Below, piece after piece: positions 39,060-49,600 of a DNA stretch of 64,000 nt (the first letter of the stretch is position 1; the number at the start of each line of letters is the position of its first letter). A model generated the notes under the pieces. The model was not told where the DNA came from. It saw only the letters and a program-made list of their open reading frames with translations, and did no database searches. This DNA comes from Verrucomicrobiales bacterium. Lineage in GTDB: Bacteria; Verrucomicrobiota; Verrucomicrobiia; Limisphaerales; J093. The stretch is from assembly GCA_024233215.1 (NCBI GenBank), contig JACKPW010000011.1, forward strand, positions 142,054-206,053. Direction: 5' to 3'. Made by a program: the position numbers and the translations under genes.

Positions 39060-42000
39060 CTATTCCATCGTCTGATAGAAGCCCGGCTCGCTGGTGGTGT
39101 AGGGGCTCGTCGCTCCGTCCACCGGGGTGTAAGGACCGTTCACAGTCGGTGAGTGGATCAGGGTGCCAATGAAGTTGATCACGGCGTTGCCACTCCCGTC
39201 GACCTCGATTGCGATTTCCGGCTCCTCCGGAATCACGATTTCGACCGTGCTCAGGTCCTTGCCCTGGAGACCGGCCTGGTAGATGGCGGCAACCTCGTCC
39301 GCGCTGAGGGCGCGCGTCCAGAGGCCGACGTCGTCCGTCGCACCGAAGAGCTTCGCGGCGGTGGCCAGAGGCACGCCGGTGTCGTCCATTTCGGTTCCGA
39401 ACGCCAGCCACGGCATCGGCGGAGCGCTGATGTTGCCGATGTAGTCCGTGGAGGCTGCAGCCACGCCGTTCACGTAGAGTGTCAGACGGGCTCCGTCCGC
39501 CGACATGGCGATATGAGTCCACTCGGTGGGGTTTGCGTCCGCGGCGGGGGTGGCGGCGGTGACGTTGTTGGGGCCGATTCGCACCTGAGCCTGCAACTGG
39601 CTCGGGTCGACCCCGGTGTAGGCCAGGTTGAACTGGCCCGCGCTGCTTCCCCAGTTCCGCAGAATCGGGGCTCCCGCGTCGGTGGTGGGCTCCAACCCCA
39701 GTTTGACCCAGGCGGACACGGCCAAGGCCTGGCTCGCCTTGGGATAGTCATCCACCAACACCCAACCACTGAAGTCGTAGTTGAGGGCGTTGCCGATCTT
39801 GCCGGCGTCCCAGTTGGCCCAGCCGAAGTCGGTCAGCACGCCCGCACTGCCACCGGCGGCGTTGGCGGCCGTCAAACCGTCGGTCTCGTCGAACTTCCAA
39901 TGTCCCACCAGCCCCTCGGTGATGTCACCGGTGTAGAGGTTCAACGCGGCGGCCGAGCTGATGACCGTGCCGGCCGGGTTGGCAATGGCGACGTCGTAGC
40001 GGGCCACGTCAGCGGCGGTGAAGCCGGTGATGGTGAGCGTGGCGGTGTTGACGCCGCTGATGCGGCCGTCATCGAACAGGGTTCGCCCGTTCCTCCGCCA
40101 CTGGAAGCTGAGCGGTTCGGCACCGGTGACCTGCACACTCAGCATGGCGCGCCGGCCTTCGAGAACGTTGGCACTGACGGGTTGCTGGGTGATCGAGGGC
40201 GGGGCGCCCGGATTGGGGGCATTGAGGACCAGCTGGAGGCCGTTGATGCCGCAGTCGGTCGCTCCCGTGAAGGCCAGCGTTATCTGTCCATCCACCGGCG
40301 TCAACCCGTCGAATCGGGCCATGTTGCCGACGCTCCGGTTGGCCGCACTGGTGCTCGACATGCTGTAGAACCCGGGTGCCGGGTTGTACTCATCCGAGTT
40401 CATCTGGCGTCCGTAGATCGTCGTCCCTCCGGCGGTCAGGTCAAGATTCGGGAAGGTCAACGGGCGCGTCACCGCGTAAGCGATCAGCGCATGATTTCCG
40501 GCGGGCACGTTGTTGAATGTGATCGTGCCATTGTCCTCGATCAGCCCGTTCAGCATGCGCTGGTCAGCGCTGTCGGTGCCCGTGCCGGATCCCCAGGTCG
40601 CGTTTGCGGTGAAGGTGATTGTCACGGGGCCAACCTGGCCGCTGCTGTTCGTAAGAACGAGGTCCGTGCCGGAACCGGTGTCGAGGTTGTTCCAATAGGC
40701 CTGCTGCCAGAACCCGGCGATGTCGGTCTCCGCCATGTCCGTCGGAGCGCCGTTCGCGCCACTGCCGCGGAAGTTCACGCCGTAGCTGACGATGTCCGAA
40801 GGCGTGAAGACCACGGCATGGACCGGCAGGCTCATCACGCAGCCGACGATTTCGACCGCGTAGGTGTCGTCCGCGTTTGCGGCGGTGATCGGCTCGGTGG
40901 TGTAAGTGCCTTGCGTCGCGCCGGGGATCGGCGCGTCGTTCTTGTACCACTGCAGGGACCAGGGACCATTCACCTCGGTGAAGAAGGTGGCGGACTCCCC
41001 GGACAGCACCGGCGTGTCAACCGGCGGGGTGATGAAGGCGACCTGGTCACAGGGATTGCTGGCAAGTTGGGCGAGCAACTCGACCTCGGCAATCTGCAGG
41101 CAGCACGTGCTGGGACCCTGGGTGGTGACCACGGTCCAGCGGTAGTGGGTGTATTCCTGCGAGTTCTCGAAGTAGAACTCCATCGTCTGGAACCGGTTCT
41201 CCGCGTCGGTCGGTCCGAACACGCTCGGCCACGACGGGATCGCGTCGTTTTCATAGATCACGGTCCAGTTGCCGCTGTCCCAGCCCGGGGCCTCGTCGTT
41301 GGACCCCTCCAGGCGGACGTGCTTCGGATCGCGGTCCGCGGCGTCGTTGGCGGACATCAGGGTCATGCCAACCACTTTGCTGGGGCCAACCTGCGGAGTG
41401 ACCACAAAGCCCGCGGGCGTGACCGTATCGCCCATGTCGAAATTCAGGTACTTCGTCGGTTGGTTGTCGATGGCGTTGGCAACCCCTTCCGAACCAGGGC
41501 TGTTGTCGGAGGAGGCGATGATGACGTCGCCCGGTTGGGTCACGTCGCGCGGAGCGCCGCCACCATGGAGTTCAATTTCTGCGGCCTGGAAGCAGCAGGT
41601 GCTGGGGCCCTGGGTCGCCACGACTGTGATGCGGTAGTGGTCGTAGGGGAGGATGTTGTCGAACAGGAAGGTCTGTGTCTTGAACCGGTTCTCCGCATCG
41701 GTCGCCCCAAACACGCTCGGCCAGGACGGAATCGCGTCGTTCTCGTAGATCACGGTCCAGTTGCCGCTGTCCCACGTCGGCGCCTCGTCGGTGGAACCTT
41801 CCACCCGGAGCCATCGCACGTCCCGATCCGCGGCATCGTTGGCCGACTGGATCGAGATGCCCATGATCAGCGTGCTGCCAATCGAGGGGCTGACCACGAA
41901 GCCCACGGGCGTCACGGTGTCCCCCGCGTCGAAGTTGAGGTACTTCGTCGGCTGATTGTCGATGATGTTGGCCACACCTTCCGAACCCGGACTGTTGTCG

Positions 42001-42611
42001 GAAGAGGCAATGATGGGATCGCCCGGCTGGGTCACATCGGGAGGCAGGACCTCACCCAGCAATTCGATCTCAGCCATCTGATAGCAGCAGGTGCTGGGAC
42101 CCTGGGTCGACACGACGGTGAACCGGTAGTGCAGGTAGGGATTGGCATTCTCAAAATCAAATGCCTGGACCTGGAACCGGTTTTCCGCATCGGTGGGTCC
42201 GAACACGCTCGGCCATGACGGGATGGAGGCATGCTCGTAAATCACGGTCCAGTTGCCGCTGTCCCAGCCCGGCGCCGTGTCATTGGAGCCTTCAAGACGA
42301 ATGTGCAGGGGATCACGATCCGCGGCGTCATTGGCGGATTGCATGGTGATCCCGCTCAGCACCGTGGCGCCCACGCTCGGGGTCACCACGAACCCCACGG
42401 GGGTCGTCGTGTCCCCGATGTCGAAGTTCAGGTATTTGGTCGGCTGGTTGTCGATAATGTTGGCCACGCCTTCGGACCCAGGACTGTTGTCCGACGACGC
42501 GATCATCGCGTCGCCCGGTTGGGTCACGTCACTCTGGGCATGCGTTACGAGCGCCCAGGGCGAAGCCGATGTGACAAGCAGACTCAGCAGCAATGCGGCT
42601 TTCTTCTTCAT
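39060..42611 (-). CDS. Secreted protein with three tandem discoidin-like repeats, Ig-like and LamG domains
   Basis: A protein of 1183 residues with a signal peptide (MKKKAALLLSLLVTSASPWALVTHA). I chose the ATG at 42611; a GTG nine bases upstream is possible. Three nearly identical copies of a 164-residue module follow, each starting DVTQPGD and containing KYLNFD, SANDAADRD, DSGNWTVIYE and QGPSTCC. Next come an Ig-like domain (ATFFTEVNGPWSLQWYKNDAP), a beta-rich region starting SYGVNFRGSGANG, a second Ig-like domain (ITQQPVSANVLEGRRA) and a C-terminal LamG domain (EGLVGHWKFDETDG). The modules resemble F5/8 type C domains, which bind glycans or lipids. It is intact and followed by a terminator. 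A surface adhesin or polysaccharide-binding role is inferred. Confidence 0.85.
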   Translation of the reverse strand: MKKKAALLLSLLVTSASPWALVTHAQSDVTQPGDAMIASSDNSPGSEGVANIIDNQPTKYLNFDIGDTTTPVGFVVTPSVGATVLSGITMQSANDAADRDPLHIRLEGSNDTAPGWDSGNWTVIYEHASIPSWPSVFGPTDAENRFQVQAFDFENANPYLHYRFTVVSTQGPSTCCYQMAEIELLGEVLPPDVTQPGDPIIASSDNSPGSEGVANIIDNQPTKYLNFDAGDTVTPVGFVVSPSIGSTLIMGISIQSANDAADRDVRWLRVEGSTDEAPTWDSGNWTVIYENDAIPSWPSVFGATDAENRFKTQTFLFDNILPYDHYRITVVATQGPSTCCFQAAEIELHGGGAPRDVTQPGDVIIASSDNSPGSEGVANAIDNQPTKYLNFDMGDTVTPAGFVVTPQVGPSKVVGMTLMSANDAADRDPKHVRLEGSNDEAPGWDSGNWTVIYENDAIPSWPSVFGPTDAENRFQTMEFYFENSQEYTHYRWTVVTTQGPSTCCLQIAEVELLAQLASNPCDQVAFITPPVDTPVLSGESATFFTEVNGPWSLQWYKNDAPIPGATQGTYTTEPITAANADDTYAVEIVGCVMSLPVHAVVFTPSDIVSYGVNFRGSGANGAPTDMAETDIAGFWQQAYWNNLDTGSGTDLVLTNSSGQVGPVTITFTANATWGSGTGTDSADQRMLNGLIEDNGTITFNNVPAGNHALIAYAVTRPLTFPNLDLTAGGTTIYGRQMNSDEYNPAPGFYSMSSTSAANRSVGNMARFDGLTPVDGQITLAFTGATDCGINGLQLVLNAPNPGAPPSITQQPVSANVLEGRRAMLSVQVTGAEPLSFQWRRNGRTLFDDGRISGVNTATLTITGFTAADVARYDVAIANPAGTVISSAAALNLYTGDITEGLVGHWKFDETDGLTAANAAGGSAGVLTDFGWANWDAGKIGNALNYDFSGWVLVDDYPKASQALAVSAWVKLGLEPTTDAGAPILRNWGSSAGQFNLAYTGVDPSQLQAQVRIGPNNVTAATPAADANPTEWTHIAMSADGARLTLYVNGVAAASTDYIGNISAPPMPWLAFGTEMDDTGVPLATAAKLFGATDDVGLWTRALSADEVAAIYQAGLQGKDLSTVEIVIPEEPEIAIEVDGSGNAVINFIGTLIHSPTVNGPYTPVDGATSPYTTSEPGFYQTME
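41061..42530 (-). repeat. Three tandem 492-bp coding repeats
   Basis: The discoidin-like modules lie at 42530-42039, 42038-41547 and 41546-about 41061. Each is 164 codons and begins with DVTQPGD. They are highly similar in protein and in DNA, implying recent duplication or gene conversion. A fourth, more divergent module lies in the CotH gene, starting at 50806. Confidence 0.85.
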
Positions 42612-42788
42612 TGTAGTCACTGATCGGTGTTTGGGTTATACCACCGTTCTCGCGGTAGCGAGGCGGCGGACTTGGCGGGCAGCCTACCGGACATTCCCGG
42701 GATGGCAAGACCAAGATCGAAGGGGTGAACCGCCGCCCGGCAGGGGCGGACAACTCCCGGGGCAGGGTCAGACCGTGTAGTCCCAGAA

Positions 42789-45700
42789 TCAGCGGACGAC
42801 GCGAATCTCGACCTTCCCGGGAGGGATTTCGTGCCTTGTCCTGGCTCCGCCCGGCCAGGCGACCTCGACCGCCTCCGGTTTGGCCCGCAGCCCCAATACC
42901 GGCACGACACTGTCCTGCGACCAGTACCCCGAGCCGGCATGAATTTCCCGAGCAGGACCCAGACCGTCCGCGTATGCCACCCGCACCCTTGCCCCGATGC
43001 CAGCCGGATTGCCGTTCTTCGACTCCAGGATGATCCGGAGCCCCGGCTTCGCCGCGATGTTTCGGAAGAGCCGGGTGAGGCCTCCGTTCTGGCTGATCGC
43101 CAGGTCGGTGCGGCCGTCCCGATCATAGTCGCCGGCCGCCGCCCCACGCTGTTCCCCGTAAACGCGAATGCCGGAGATGCCACCCGGCACGGGGGTCAGA
43201 CCGCCCTGTCCATCGCCCCGCAGCAGCAGACCCCGCCCGGCATCCCACGGGGCGAAATCCACCCGGACGGGAAAGAAGTTCTGCGACAGGAACACGTCCT
43301 CGTTGCCGTCCCCGTCGAAATCCGCCGCCTGCACACTGAAGGCAGGGGCAACCTGGGCCTCGTACGGCAGCGGTCGGGCCTCGAAGCGTCGGCCCTCGTT
43401 GAGGAACACCATGGAGGCAAGCGTGGTGGCACGGACCTCGCGGGCACGGTCCATCCCCTCGCCCAGCACTTCCGGCAGGGTGGCGGCACTATAGTCCCGG
43501 ACGGTCTCGAAGCGCCCCGCCAGGAAGGGCAGGGACTGGGCCAGCACGTGCATGGGCCGGCTGGGGGTCAACTGCCCCCGGGCATCGTACTCGGTTTCGA
43601 TGATGGCCATCGACCCCACCTCGGCAATGTCGCCGAAGTAGAGCGAGAGCGGCTGTTTCGCGGATGCCTCATACGGGGTGTTGAGCCCAAGATTCGCGGC
43701 GACCAGATCCAGGCGACCGTCGCCATTCAAGTCCACCGCCGTCACTCCCTTCCAAAGGCCGGGGTAGCGGTCCAACCCCCAGTCGCTTGTCCGTTCCGCC
43801 CAACCGGTGCCCTGATGCGCGAATACGCGGAGGGGTCCCCATTCACAAGCGAGGACCAGCTCCGCCCTGCCGTCGTTGTCCAGGTCGGAGAAGACCGCTC
43901 CATTCACCAGGCCGGTGTTGCGCAACGCCTGGGAACCGGCGACATCCAGGGACCAGGCGTTGCCGACCCGACGGTAAAGCAACGAGCCGCCCCCGAGGGG
44001 ATAGCCCCCGGGAAGGACCTGCCCGCCCACCAGCAGCAACGCCGTGCCCCGGTCATCAAGCACGGTCAATGCCAGGGCACCACCACCAGCCAGCAGGTTC
44101 GGCAGCGGTGGCGCGGAACGCGCTTCGCCCGAAGACACCAGCAGGCGGAGGACTGAGTTGGTCTGCGGATCCTCATACGCGCTCACCCCGAACAGCAGTT
44201 CGGCCTCGCCGGAGGCATTCCGCCATCCCAACACCCCGGTGGTGTCGCCCGGGGCGGTGCCGAGCGCGGGCAGCGACACCGGGGTGAAGTGGCCGTCCGA
44301 CTGCCGCCGCAGGACCGCCGGCGTCCCACCCCTGCCGGTGCCGCAGATCAACTCGTCCGCGCCATCCCCATCCACGTCAAACCAGGCCAGCCCGGGCCCC
44401 GCCTGGCTGAGCTTGAACGGCAGCAGTGGTTGACGGGTGTAATCGTTGACCGCCACTTCGTGGTGGCGGTGGTTGAGTTGGGAAGTCTCATCCCTGAACC
44501 AAGGCTCCGCGACGGGGTCCCCGGCAGCCGCCAAGGGTGCCTCGCTGTCCTCGTCGGCAATTTCGTACAGCCGGTTGGGGCAGACCCCGGTAAGGCGGGT
44601 GATCCGCCGGTCCGGCCAGCGCACTTCGAGGACCATGCCGCCCCTGGCGGTACCGGAGGCGAAAGCGACGAGGGACTCGGAACCGGAGAGATAGCGCCCC
44701 CCCGCAACGATCTCCTGGCTCTGCCGGGGAACCGCTCCGCCCAGGAGGGTGACCCTGGCCCCCACGGCCTGGGTGTTCGGGGCCCGGCCCTTCAGCCGGA
44801 CCGCAATGCGCGGCGCACTGCAGTCGTTGCGGAAGACACTCGCGGGCGCGTCCAGGTTGTTCACCATGAAATCCAAATCCCCATCGCCATCGAAGTCCCC
44901 CATTGCCATCGCGTGGTGAACCCCGGAAACATCCGTGCCCCACTCGGTGGTCGTCTCATGGAACCGCCGGTCGCCGTCGTTGCGAAAGGCGACCACCGGC
45001 ATCGGCAGATAGGGATACAGCCGGTAGTTCTCGCGCAGGTTCTCGATGAACTGTCGTTTGCGGTCGGCGAAGGTGGCGCCGGTTCGCGGATTCTGGCGGG
45101 ATTGAATCCGGGCAAAGGCGTCCCGGTCCTGTACGTCCTTGAAATGGCCCGCCGCAATCAGGAGGTCCTGGTCGCCATCCAGATCCACGTCCATGAACAC
45201 GGGGGACCAGGACCAGTCCGAGGCACGCAGGCCCGCGTAACAGGCGATCTCTTCAAACGTGCCGTCCTCCCGCTGCCGAAACAGGGTGTTGCGGGAGGCC
45301 TGCGGCCGGTGCTCCAGATCGCCCGGGACGCCGGGCTCCGGCAGTTGGGCCATCATCTGGCGCTTGCGATAGAATGGGTCCCGACTCAGCATGTCCACGA
45401 CGAGGAAGTCCAGCCGCCCATCGAGATCGATGTCCGCGAAGTCCGCCGACATGGCGCTGGCGCTGCTGTGGCGGATGGCTTCGTGCGCCACGGCCTGGAA
45501 CACCCCGTCACCGCGATTGCGCCAGAAGCGGTCCGGGGTCCAGTAATCGTTGCAGACGTAGAGATCGGGGAGGCCGTCGTCGTTCACGTCACGGAAAGTC
45601 GCCGTGAGTCCCCAATCCAGCGGCGGAGTGGCCACCGGCTGGCCAGCCTCGTCCAGGAATTTGCCGCCGGTCCAAGCCAGTTCCCGGAAATGACCCTGCC

Positions 45701-46520
45701 CATCGTTGATCAGCCACTGATCCGGCTCGCCGTACTCCAGCAGGATGTTGTCCCGGAACAGTAGCCGGTCCTGGTAGCGCGCCGGAACCGCCAGTTGGCC
45801 TCCATGCTGTTCCACGGTGACTTCCCCCTGGTCGCGGATGTCGTCGGTCCGGTAGTTGCACACGTAGAGATCGAGCGTCCCGTTGCCGTCCCAGTCCGCC
45901 AGGGCCAGTGTCCCGCTGCCATGCCCGCTGCTGGCTCCCGCTTCCGCGCTGTAGTCGGCGAAGCGTCCGTCCCGCAGGTTCCGGTAACAGGAAACGCCCC
46001 GCCCGTTTGCGGAGACCAGCAGGTCCAGCCAGCCGTCGCCATCCACATCCCCGAACACCGCCCCGCGATGGTGTTGCCCCTCAAAGACAAGACCCGCCTC
46101 CGCGGTGACATCCTGGAATCGCCAGCCGCCCAGATTGCGATAGAGAACATTGGGACGACCCAGCCCGCAGAAGAAAACGTCCACCCGGCCGTCCCGGTCA
46201 TAATCCCCGACCGCAAGTCCCGAACCGTTCCAAAGCACGCGATTGGCCGCCCCGTCCGCCTCGGACAAACGGTTCTCGAATCCGATGCCCGTCGTGACGG
46301 TCTCCACCCGGGTGAATCCCACCCGGTCGCCCGCCGGCACATTGAGCGGACGCCAGCGGGCTATGCCGGCTGCCTGCCACTCCGGCGCCCCCTCGCCCCA
46401 GCTGGCCAGCACAACCATCCCCAGCAGGCACGGGCCGCCTCGCCGGAGCAAGACCGGTAGGCTCCTGCCCCATCGATTGTCAGTGAGTTGCCGCACGCGC
46501 GGGACCTTGGGCCATCGCAC
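42789..46520 (-). CDS. FG-GAP/VCBS repeat protein with two ASPIC/UnbV domains
   Basis: A secreted protein of 1243 residues of the CRTAC1-like family. After an export segment (GGPCLLGMVVLASWGEG) it shows two sets of FG-GAP/VCBS propeller repeats with calcium-binding loops (DYDRDGRVDVF, DVDGDGWLDLL, DIDLDGRLDFL, DFDGDGDLDFM, DLNGDGRLDLV). Each set is followed by an ASPIC/UnbV domain (about 600-690, VGARVTLLGG to LEVRWPDRRITRL; and the C-terminal end, GIGARVRVAY to VEVAWPGGARTRHEI). The two-set build suggests internal duplication. The role is unknown; the family is common on the surface of PVC bacteria and Bacteroidota. It lies downstream of the CotH gene on the same strand, separated by the dispersed hairpin repeat. 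Confidence 0.9.
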   Translation of the reverse strand: MRWPKVPRVRQLTDNRWGRSLPVLLRRGGPCLLGMVVLASWGEGAPEWQAAGIARWRPLNVPAGDRVGFTRVETVTTGIGFENRLSEADGAANRVLWNGSGLAVGDYDRDGRVDVFFCGLGRPNVLYRNLGGWRFQDVTAEAGLVFEGQHHRGAVFGDVDGDGWLDLLVSANGRGVSCYRNLRDGRFADYSAEAGASSGHGSGTLALADWDGNGTLDLYVCNYRTDDIRDQGEVTVEQHGGQLAVPARYQDRLLFRDNILLEYGEPDQWLINDGQGHFRELAWTGGKFLDEAGQPVATPPLDWGLTATFRDVNDDGLPDLYVCNDYWTPDRFWRNRGDGVFQAVAHEAIRHSSASAMSADFADIDLDGRLDFLVVDMLSRDPFYRKRQMMAQLPEPGVPGDLEHRPQASRNTLFRQREDGTFEEIACYAGLRASDWSWSPVFMDVDLDGDQDLLIAAGHFKDVQDRDAFARIQSRQNPRTGATFADRKRQFIENLRENYRLYPYLPMPVVAFRNDGDRRFHETTTEWGTDVSGVHHAMAMGDFDGDGDLDFMVNNLDAPASVFRNDCSAPRIAVRLKGRAPNTQAVGARVTLLGGAVPRQSQEIVAGGRYLSGSESLVAFASGTARGGMVLEVRWPDRRITRLTGVCPNRLYEIADEDSEAPLAAAGDPVAEPWFRDETSQLNHRHHEVAVNDYTRQPLLPFKLSQAGPGLAWFDVDGDGADELICGTGRGGTPAVLRRQSDGHFTPVSLPALGTAPGDTTGVLGWRNASGEAELLFGVSAYEDPQTNSVLRLLVSSGEARSAPPLPNLLAGGGALALTVLDDRGTALLLVGGQVLPGGYPLGGGSLLYRRVGNAWSLDVAGSQALRNTGLVNGAVFSDLDNDGRAELVLACEWGPLRVFAHQGTGWAERTSDWGLDRYPGLWKGVTAVDLNGDGRLDLVAANLGLNTPYEASAKQPLSLYFGDIAEVGSMAIIETEYDARGQLTPSRPMHVLAQSLPFLAGRFETVRDYSAATLPEVLGEGMDRAREVRATTLASMVFLNEGRRFEARPLPYEAQVAPAFSVQAADFDGDGNEDVFLSQNFFPVRVDFAPWDAGRGLLLRGDGQGGLTPVPGGISGIRVYGEQRGAAAGDYDRDGRTDLAISQNGGLTRLFRNIAAKPGLRIILESKNGNPAGIGARVRVAYADGLGPAREIHAGSGYWSQDSVVPVLGLRAKPEAVEVAWPGGARTRHEIPPGKVEIRVVR

Positions 46521-46590
46521 GGCAATCCTGCAAGGACACGCACGACAGTCGTCCCCTTACTCGTCACCCGTGGCGCCGGCCTTGCCGAAC

Positions 46591-46664
46591 AGCCGCTCGG
46601 GGGTCACCCACTATTGGCGGAGGGAGCGCCAACAGTAGCTGCAGGATTGACCCCGTCGCTCGGT
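46591..46664. repeat. Dispersed hairpin repeat, copy 2
   Basis: The second copy of the element at 20104-20182. Its core is ACTATTGGCG (46610-46619), the loop GAGGGAG, then CGCCAACAGT, with the same flanking GCCGCTC.GGGGGTC and GCAGG..TGACCCCGTCGCTCGGT. It lies between the CotH stop and the FG-GAP start, so transcription from the CotH gene would cross it. Confidence 0.7.
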
Positions 46665-46687
46665 TCAAAGAGAGAATCGCGGTCGGT

Positions 46688-49600
46688 TCAGGGCAGTTCC
46701 ACGAGTTGGAAGAAGACCTGAGGTTCCAACGGGTCGAGTGCGAGGGTGACCTCCTGCAGGCCGGCGACCGCCGCGGCGGGAACCGTCTTGAGCGGCATCC
46801 AGGCGTCATTCCAGTCCGACCGCCGGCGCACTTCGTAGGTCCGACCTGCCCGTGCTTGAAAACCGAGAGTCAGCGAGCTCGCCTCGATCCGCACCTGGTC
46901 AATCCACAATTGCCCCGCGGAGCGGCCCGCCCCCGGGGTTCCCCCTTGGACAAGGCTGGGTTGCCAACTGGCGGCGGCCGACGGGTCCGCAGTCGGATCC
47001 GGGAGTTCCAGCGAGAATCCGCCGCCATCGGGGCTCGTCGGCCAGGGCGGGGTGGTGCCAAAGGCGAACCCGAGCAGGCTTTGCCCGGAGGCATCCACCG
47101 CCTCGATCCACTCGCCGGCATTGGACAGCTTTCCGCTGTATTCGCCCGCGACGGGCAACCCCGGGCCGTAACGAAACTCAAACGCCGCCCGGTTTCGGAC
47201 CAGAAGCAGTGACTCGCCCGGTGCCAGGTGCGTCACCGAGGCGGTGGCAAAGTCGAACTCCACCCCGTCCACGAACCGCACCCCCCGCAGGTCCGCGGAG
47301 CCATCGCCCGCGTTGTACAGCTCGATAAACTCGAAATCCTCGTCGTTGCCGAATCCCGCAGCCAGCTCCTCCGGGGTCGGATCGGCGGGATGATAGTTCA
47401 GCTCGGAGATCACCAACCGGGGATGTCCCACGAGGAACGTCGCCTCGCTCAGCGCGCTCCACTCCGCCCCCTGCAGCGCCCGCGCCTTGATCCGGGTCAG
47501 ATCCTCCAGTTGGAGCGGCCCGGTGTAGACACTCGCCGTGATCTCGCCCCCCCCAACCTGTCGTTGCTGGGCCGCTTCGAGTTCCGCGTCGAGCAGGAAG
47601 TCCGAGCTGCCCAGCGAGACATTCAACCCATGAATGGCCAGGAGATTCTCCCCCGCCCGCAAGGCCGAAAGATGCGACGTCACATCAAACGCCCGGTAGA
47701 CCACCGCTGCTTCGTCCGGATTGTTGCCCGTGGCGAACGAATCCCACGCCAGCGTTCCCGGCGCGTTCAGGGAGGCAATCTCGACCCCGTTCAGATACGC
47801 CACGAATCCGTCATCGGTCCGGACCCGCAGCGTCATGGCGTTCAACGCATCCAATCCTGCAGCTTCGCAGTGGAACGGAACCCGCACATAAACCGAGCCG
47901 GCCTTCTGATACAGATCCTCGCGGATGTCGATCCCGATGTAACTGTTGTATTCCGTGCCCGTGTCGTATCCCACACCGCCGGTTCCCGAGGTCCAGAGGC
48001 TGTCATCAAACCCGGTGGGACCGAGCCGCCACGAGTCTCCGAGGGCACTCCCGCCATTGCCCGTCGTGGGGATCAACACCCGCTTCGTCATCCCGCCGGA
48101 GATCAGTGTCCGTTCGGCGACCACTTCAATTTCCACCGGTTGACGGGGATCGCTGCCGTCCGTGGTGTAATAGATCGTCCCCGCCGGCGCACTGAGGGTC
48201 ACGGTCTCCCCGGCTTCCAGGGACCCACCGCGAGGACTGAAGACCGGGGCCCCGATGGTGGGATAAAGTCCCGCCGCCCGGAACTGATCCAGCACAATGG
48301 CGGAACGTTGCGGGAAGTAATTCTGCAGCAAGTTGTCGCGTGACGGTGCCCAATTCCCGTCCCGTGTGAAGGGACCCGTGTCCTTTTGATCCCCCCAGCG
48401 CGCGGATTCCGCCACGATCGCTGCCTCAACCCCCGCCGCCAGGGCCACAAAGCGCGCAGCCGAAGGGTTGTTTTCCGGGTGCGCCGGATCCCAGGCCGGT
48501 TGGTCGGGATTCACGTAAAAGACCCCGCCCTCCGAGAAATGGCGGTGGACGCGGTCCGCGAAGCGCATCCGAAAATCGGCGTTCGCGCGGGCGGCCGCAT
48601 AGGGCCGTGCCACCGCCGTGTCCACCCCGGTCCGGTCCGCTGTGACCCCGCTCATCCCCAGTGCGGTCTCGCTGTCCCAGGGATAGAACTGGAAACCCGC
48701 GGTACCGGCCCGGTCGCGGCCGACCCAGTAGTTGCGATGCGGCCAGTCCGCGTTGCCGATGTACAGGTTCATGATCATGTAATCGATCATGTTGTCCACA
48801 TCGAGCAGGTTCGGGTGGTCCGCGTTGAGGGTGCCGTCCGGGTTGCGTCCCTGAATCCGCTGGTAAACCTCATTGCTGGACATGTCCTCACCGAGGACCC
48901 CGAGCATCTGGTTCCAGGCGTCCGGGGTCCCATCGACCAACCCGTCCTGGTTCAACGCGTCCCACGTCGCCCGATCCCCCCCGTGGTAGGAAGCCGAGAA
49001 GGCCGAGTCCGGTCGTTCCACCGGGTTGTAGAGGCCCCAATACAGCCCGTTGAGGTAGAGATGCATGAAACGGGTGTGGGACGCGACGATCCCCATGGCC
49101 CGGGCGGTCTCCATTGCGAAGGCATCCCGCACATACAGCGCGTTCCCACCGCCCCAGGGCCACGCGTCATTGCTGTTGGCCCGCAGAATGAAGGTGTTGA
49201 ACTGCCCCGCGGCGTCCTCCCCGAACAAGGGATAATCCAGCATCCCCGGTCCATACTCGCGCCGGAAGACAAGCCGGAATGACTTCTTCAGCGTCAGGTC
49301 AAACCGCCGAAACGCCCCGCCCTGAATCCTGGCTCCCGCGTCCACCTGCAGATCACCCTCCCCGGGCCGGGCCGGGTCGATGATCTCGAACGACACCGGC
49401 CGTTCCCACGCGTCCCCCCGATTCTCCGGATTCGAGTAAATCCCCAGCGCGCCAAAGCAATCGTCCGGATCCATCACCAGCGAGATCGACGGCAGCGCCA
49501 GGAGATCGGCCTGAATCGCCTCCGCATACACGCCGCCATACTGGTCCTGGCCCCCGGGGGCCACCATGCGCTGGTCCATGCCGTAGTCCGCCGCGATGGA

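Noticed and set aside
39153..42218. Very long plus-strand open frame (1021 codons) opposite the discoidin-repeat gene
   Set aside because: It is an antisense shadow of a high-GC gene: its translation is Arg/Val/Gly/His-rich with no motif, while the minus strand has a signal peptide and three clear repeats.
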